DNA of 64,000 bases, taken from PALSA-612 sp963791225. GTDB lineage: Bacteria; Actinomycetota; Thermoleophilia; Gaiellales; Gaiellaceae. Both the position numbers and the translations under genes were made by a program. Shown here in pieces: positions 63,809-64,000 of this stretch; position 1 is the stretch's first letter; the number at the start of each line of letters is the position of its first letter. Below the pieces are notes generated by a model. It searched no databases. It was not told the DNA's origin and saw nothing but the letters and a program-made list of their open reading frames with translations. The stretch is taken from positions 1,364,001 to 1,428,000 of the forward strand of contig CAWBRV010000003.1 of the NCBI GenBank assembly GCA_963791225.1. Reading direction: 5' to 3'.

Positions 63809-64000
63809 TTCACGCGTTGTCAGGACTACAACGAAAAGTCCCGCTAACGCGTGGGTAGTGCTATTCCGATCGCTCGTCGCCAGGAACTGGGCTCGAACCA
63901 CTTCTTCGTGGCGGCTCTAGGTGGCGGCCGGGTCGAAGACGACCAAGGTGAAGATAGCGGGCCGGCATCGGCCAGCTAGGCGATCTTGTCGCCGACCGAG
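63809..64000. other. tRNA-flanking region with inverted T-arm copy and 8-bp inverted repeat
   Basis: After the tRNA there is CACGCGTT (about 63812) whose inverse AACGCGTG occurs about 63846-63853. Near 63890 the sequence ACTGGGCTCGAACCA is a 15-nt exact inverse of the tRNA T arm. No convincing gene is seen in these 192 bases up to the window edge. A partial tRNA copy next to a tRNA is typical of integration sites. Confidence 0.4.

Overview
This 64 kb window is high-GC (about 70 percent by eye) chromosomal DNA of an actinobacterium. The basis is the gene content (WYL, PadR and Rex regulators, two MMPL proteins, an Eis-like acetyltransferase, an MprF-like lysyltransferase), a GAAC-N4-GTTC LexA-type site in front of uvrA, and many leaderless genes. 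A deep-branching lineage such as Thermoleophilia/Gaiellales is my inference, not something the sequence proves. Most genes are housekeeping and tightly packed, often with ATGA or GTGA overlaps. I see no insertion sequence, prophage or CRISPR array.

Left end (1-7.5 kb): the 5' end of a minus-strand gene is cut by the window edge. Next comes a two-gene module that looks like a conflict or signalling system: a BTAD/SARP-type regulator fused to a SIR2-like domain, overlapping by 4 nt a STAND NTPase with a membrane anchor and about 14-15 WD40 blades. uvrB follows, interrupted by two single-base frameshifts.

7.5-18.5 kb: an MMPL transporter, a DUF2277 protein, a WYL regulator divergent from two small genes across an inverted repeat, a metallophosphoesterase, an MprF-like protein, several membrane proteins and a PH-domain protein. 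The stretch 17.77-18.46 kb holds two gene tails that meet head to head with both 5' ends missing, which marks an old deletion or rearrangement.

18.5-30.4 kb: uvrA with a LexA box; a Yip1 protein; a PadR regulator whose promoter is covered by an 18-bp perfect palindrome, followed by a Nudix-like protein; a pantothenate operon (DUF2520 Rossmann protein, panC, panB); a secreted glycosidase-like protein; a secreted alpha/beta hydrolase; an FmdB zinc ribbon; a DUF1877 protein; and a type 4 uracil-DNA glycosylase.

30.4-42.4 kb: a decayed P-loop gene, then tsaE-tsaB-rimI-tsaD (three subunits of the t6A tRNA modification pathway plus the ribosomal protein acetyltransferase) continuing into a subtilase; glutamate dehydrogenase; a glutaredoxin-like protein with no canonical start; Rex; a glycosyltransferase; a YbdK-type ligase; DUF1844; and two cupins.

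42.4-52 kb: a K+-independent H+-pyrophosphatase, two APC permeases with C-terminal universal-stress domains flanking a 56-residue membrane protein, a YjbR protein and two TrkA/KtrA-type subunits. This is an ion- and amino-acid-transport cluster. 52-55.2 kb: a cobalamin riboswitch drives btuF-btuC-btuD. 55.2-64 kb: a FlaR-like kinase, a degenerate metallo-beta-lactamase-fold protein, a winged-helix protein, cinA, pcrA/uvrD, an Eis-like acetyltransferase, a second MMPL transporter and tRNA-Val(GAC). Beyond the tRNA lies an inverted copy of part of its T arm.

With uvrA, uvrB, pcrA and the uracil glycosylase, much of the excision-repair machinery is in this window. The recurring promoter form is TANNNT placed exactly 6 nt before the start codon, which means the transcript begins at the start codon.
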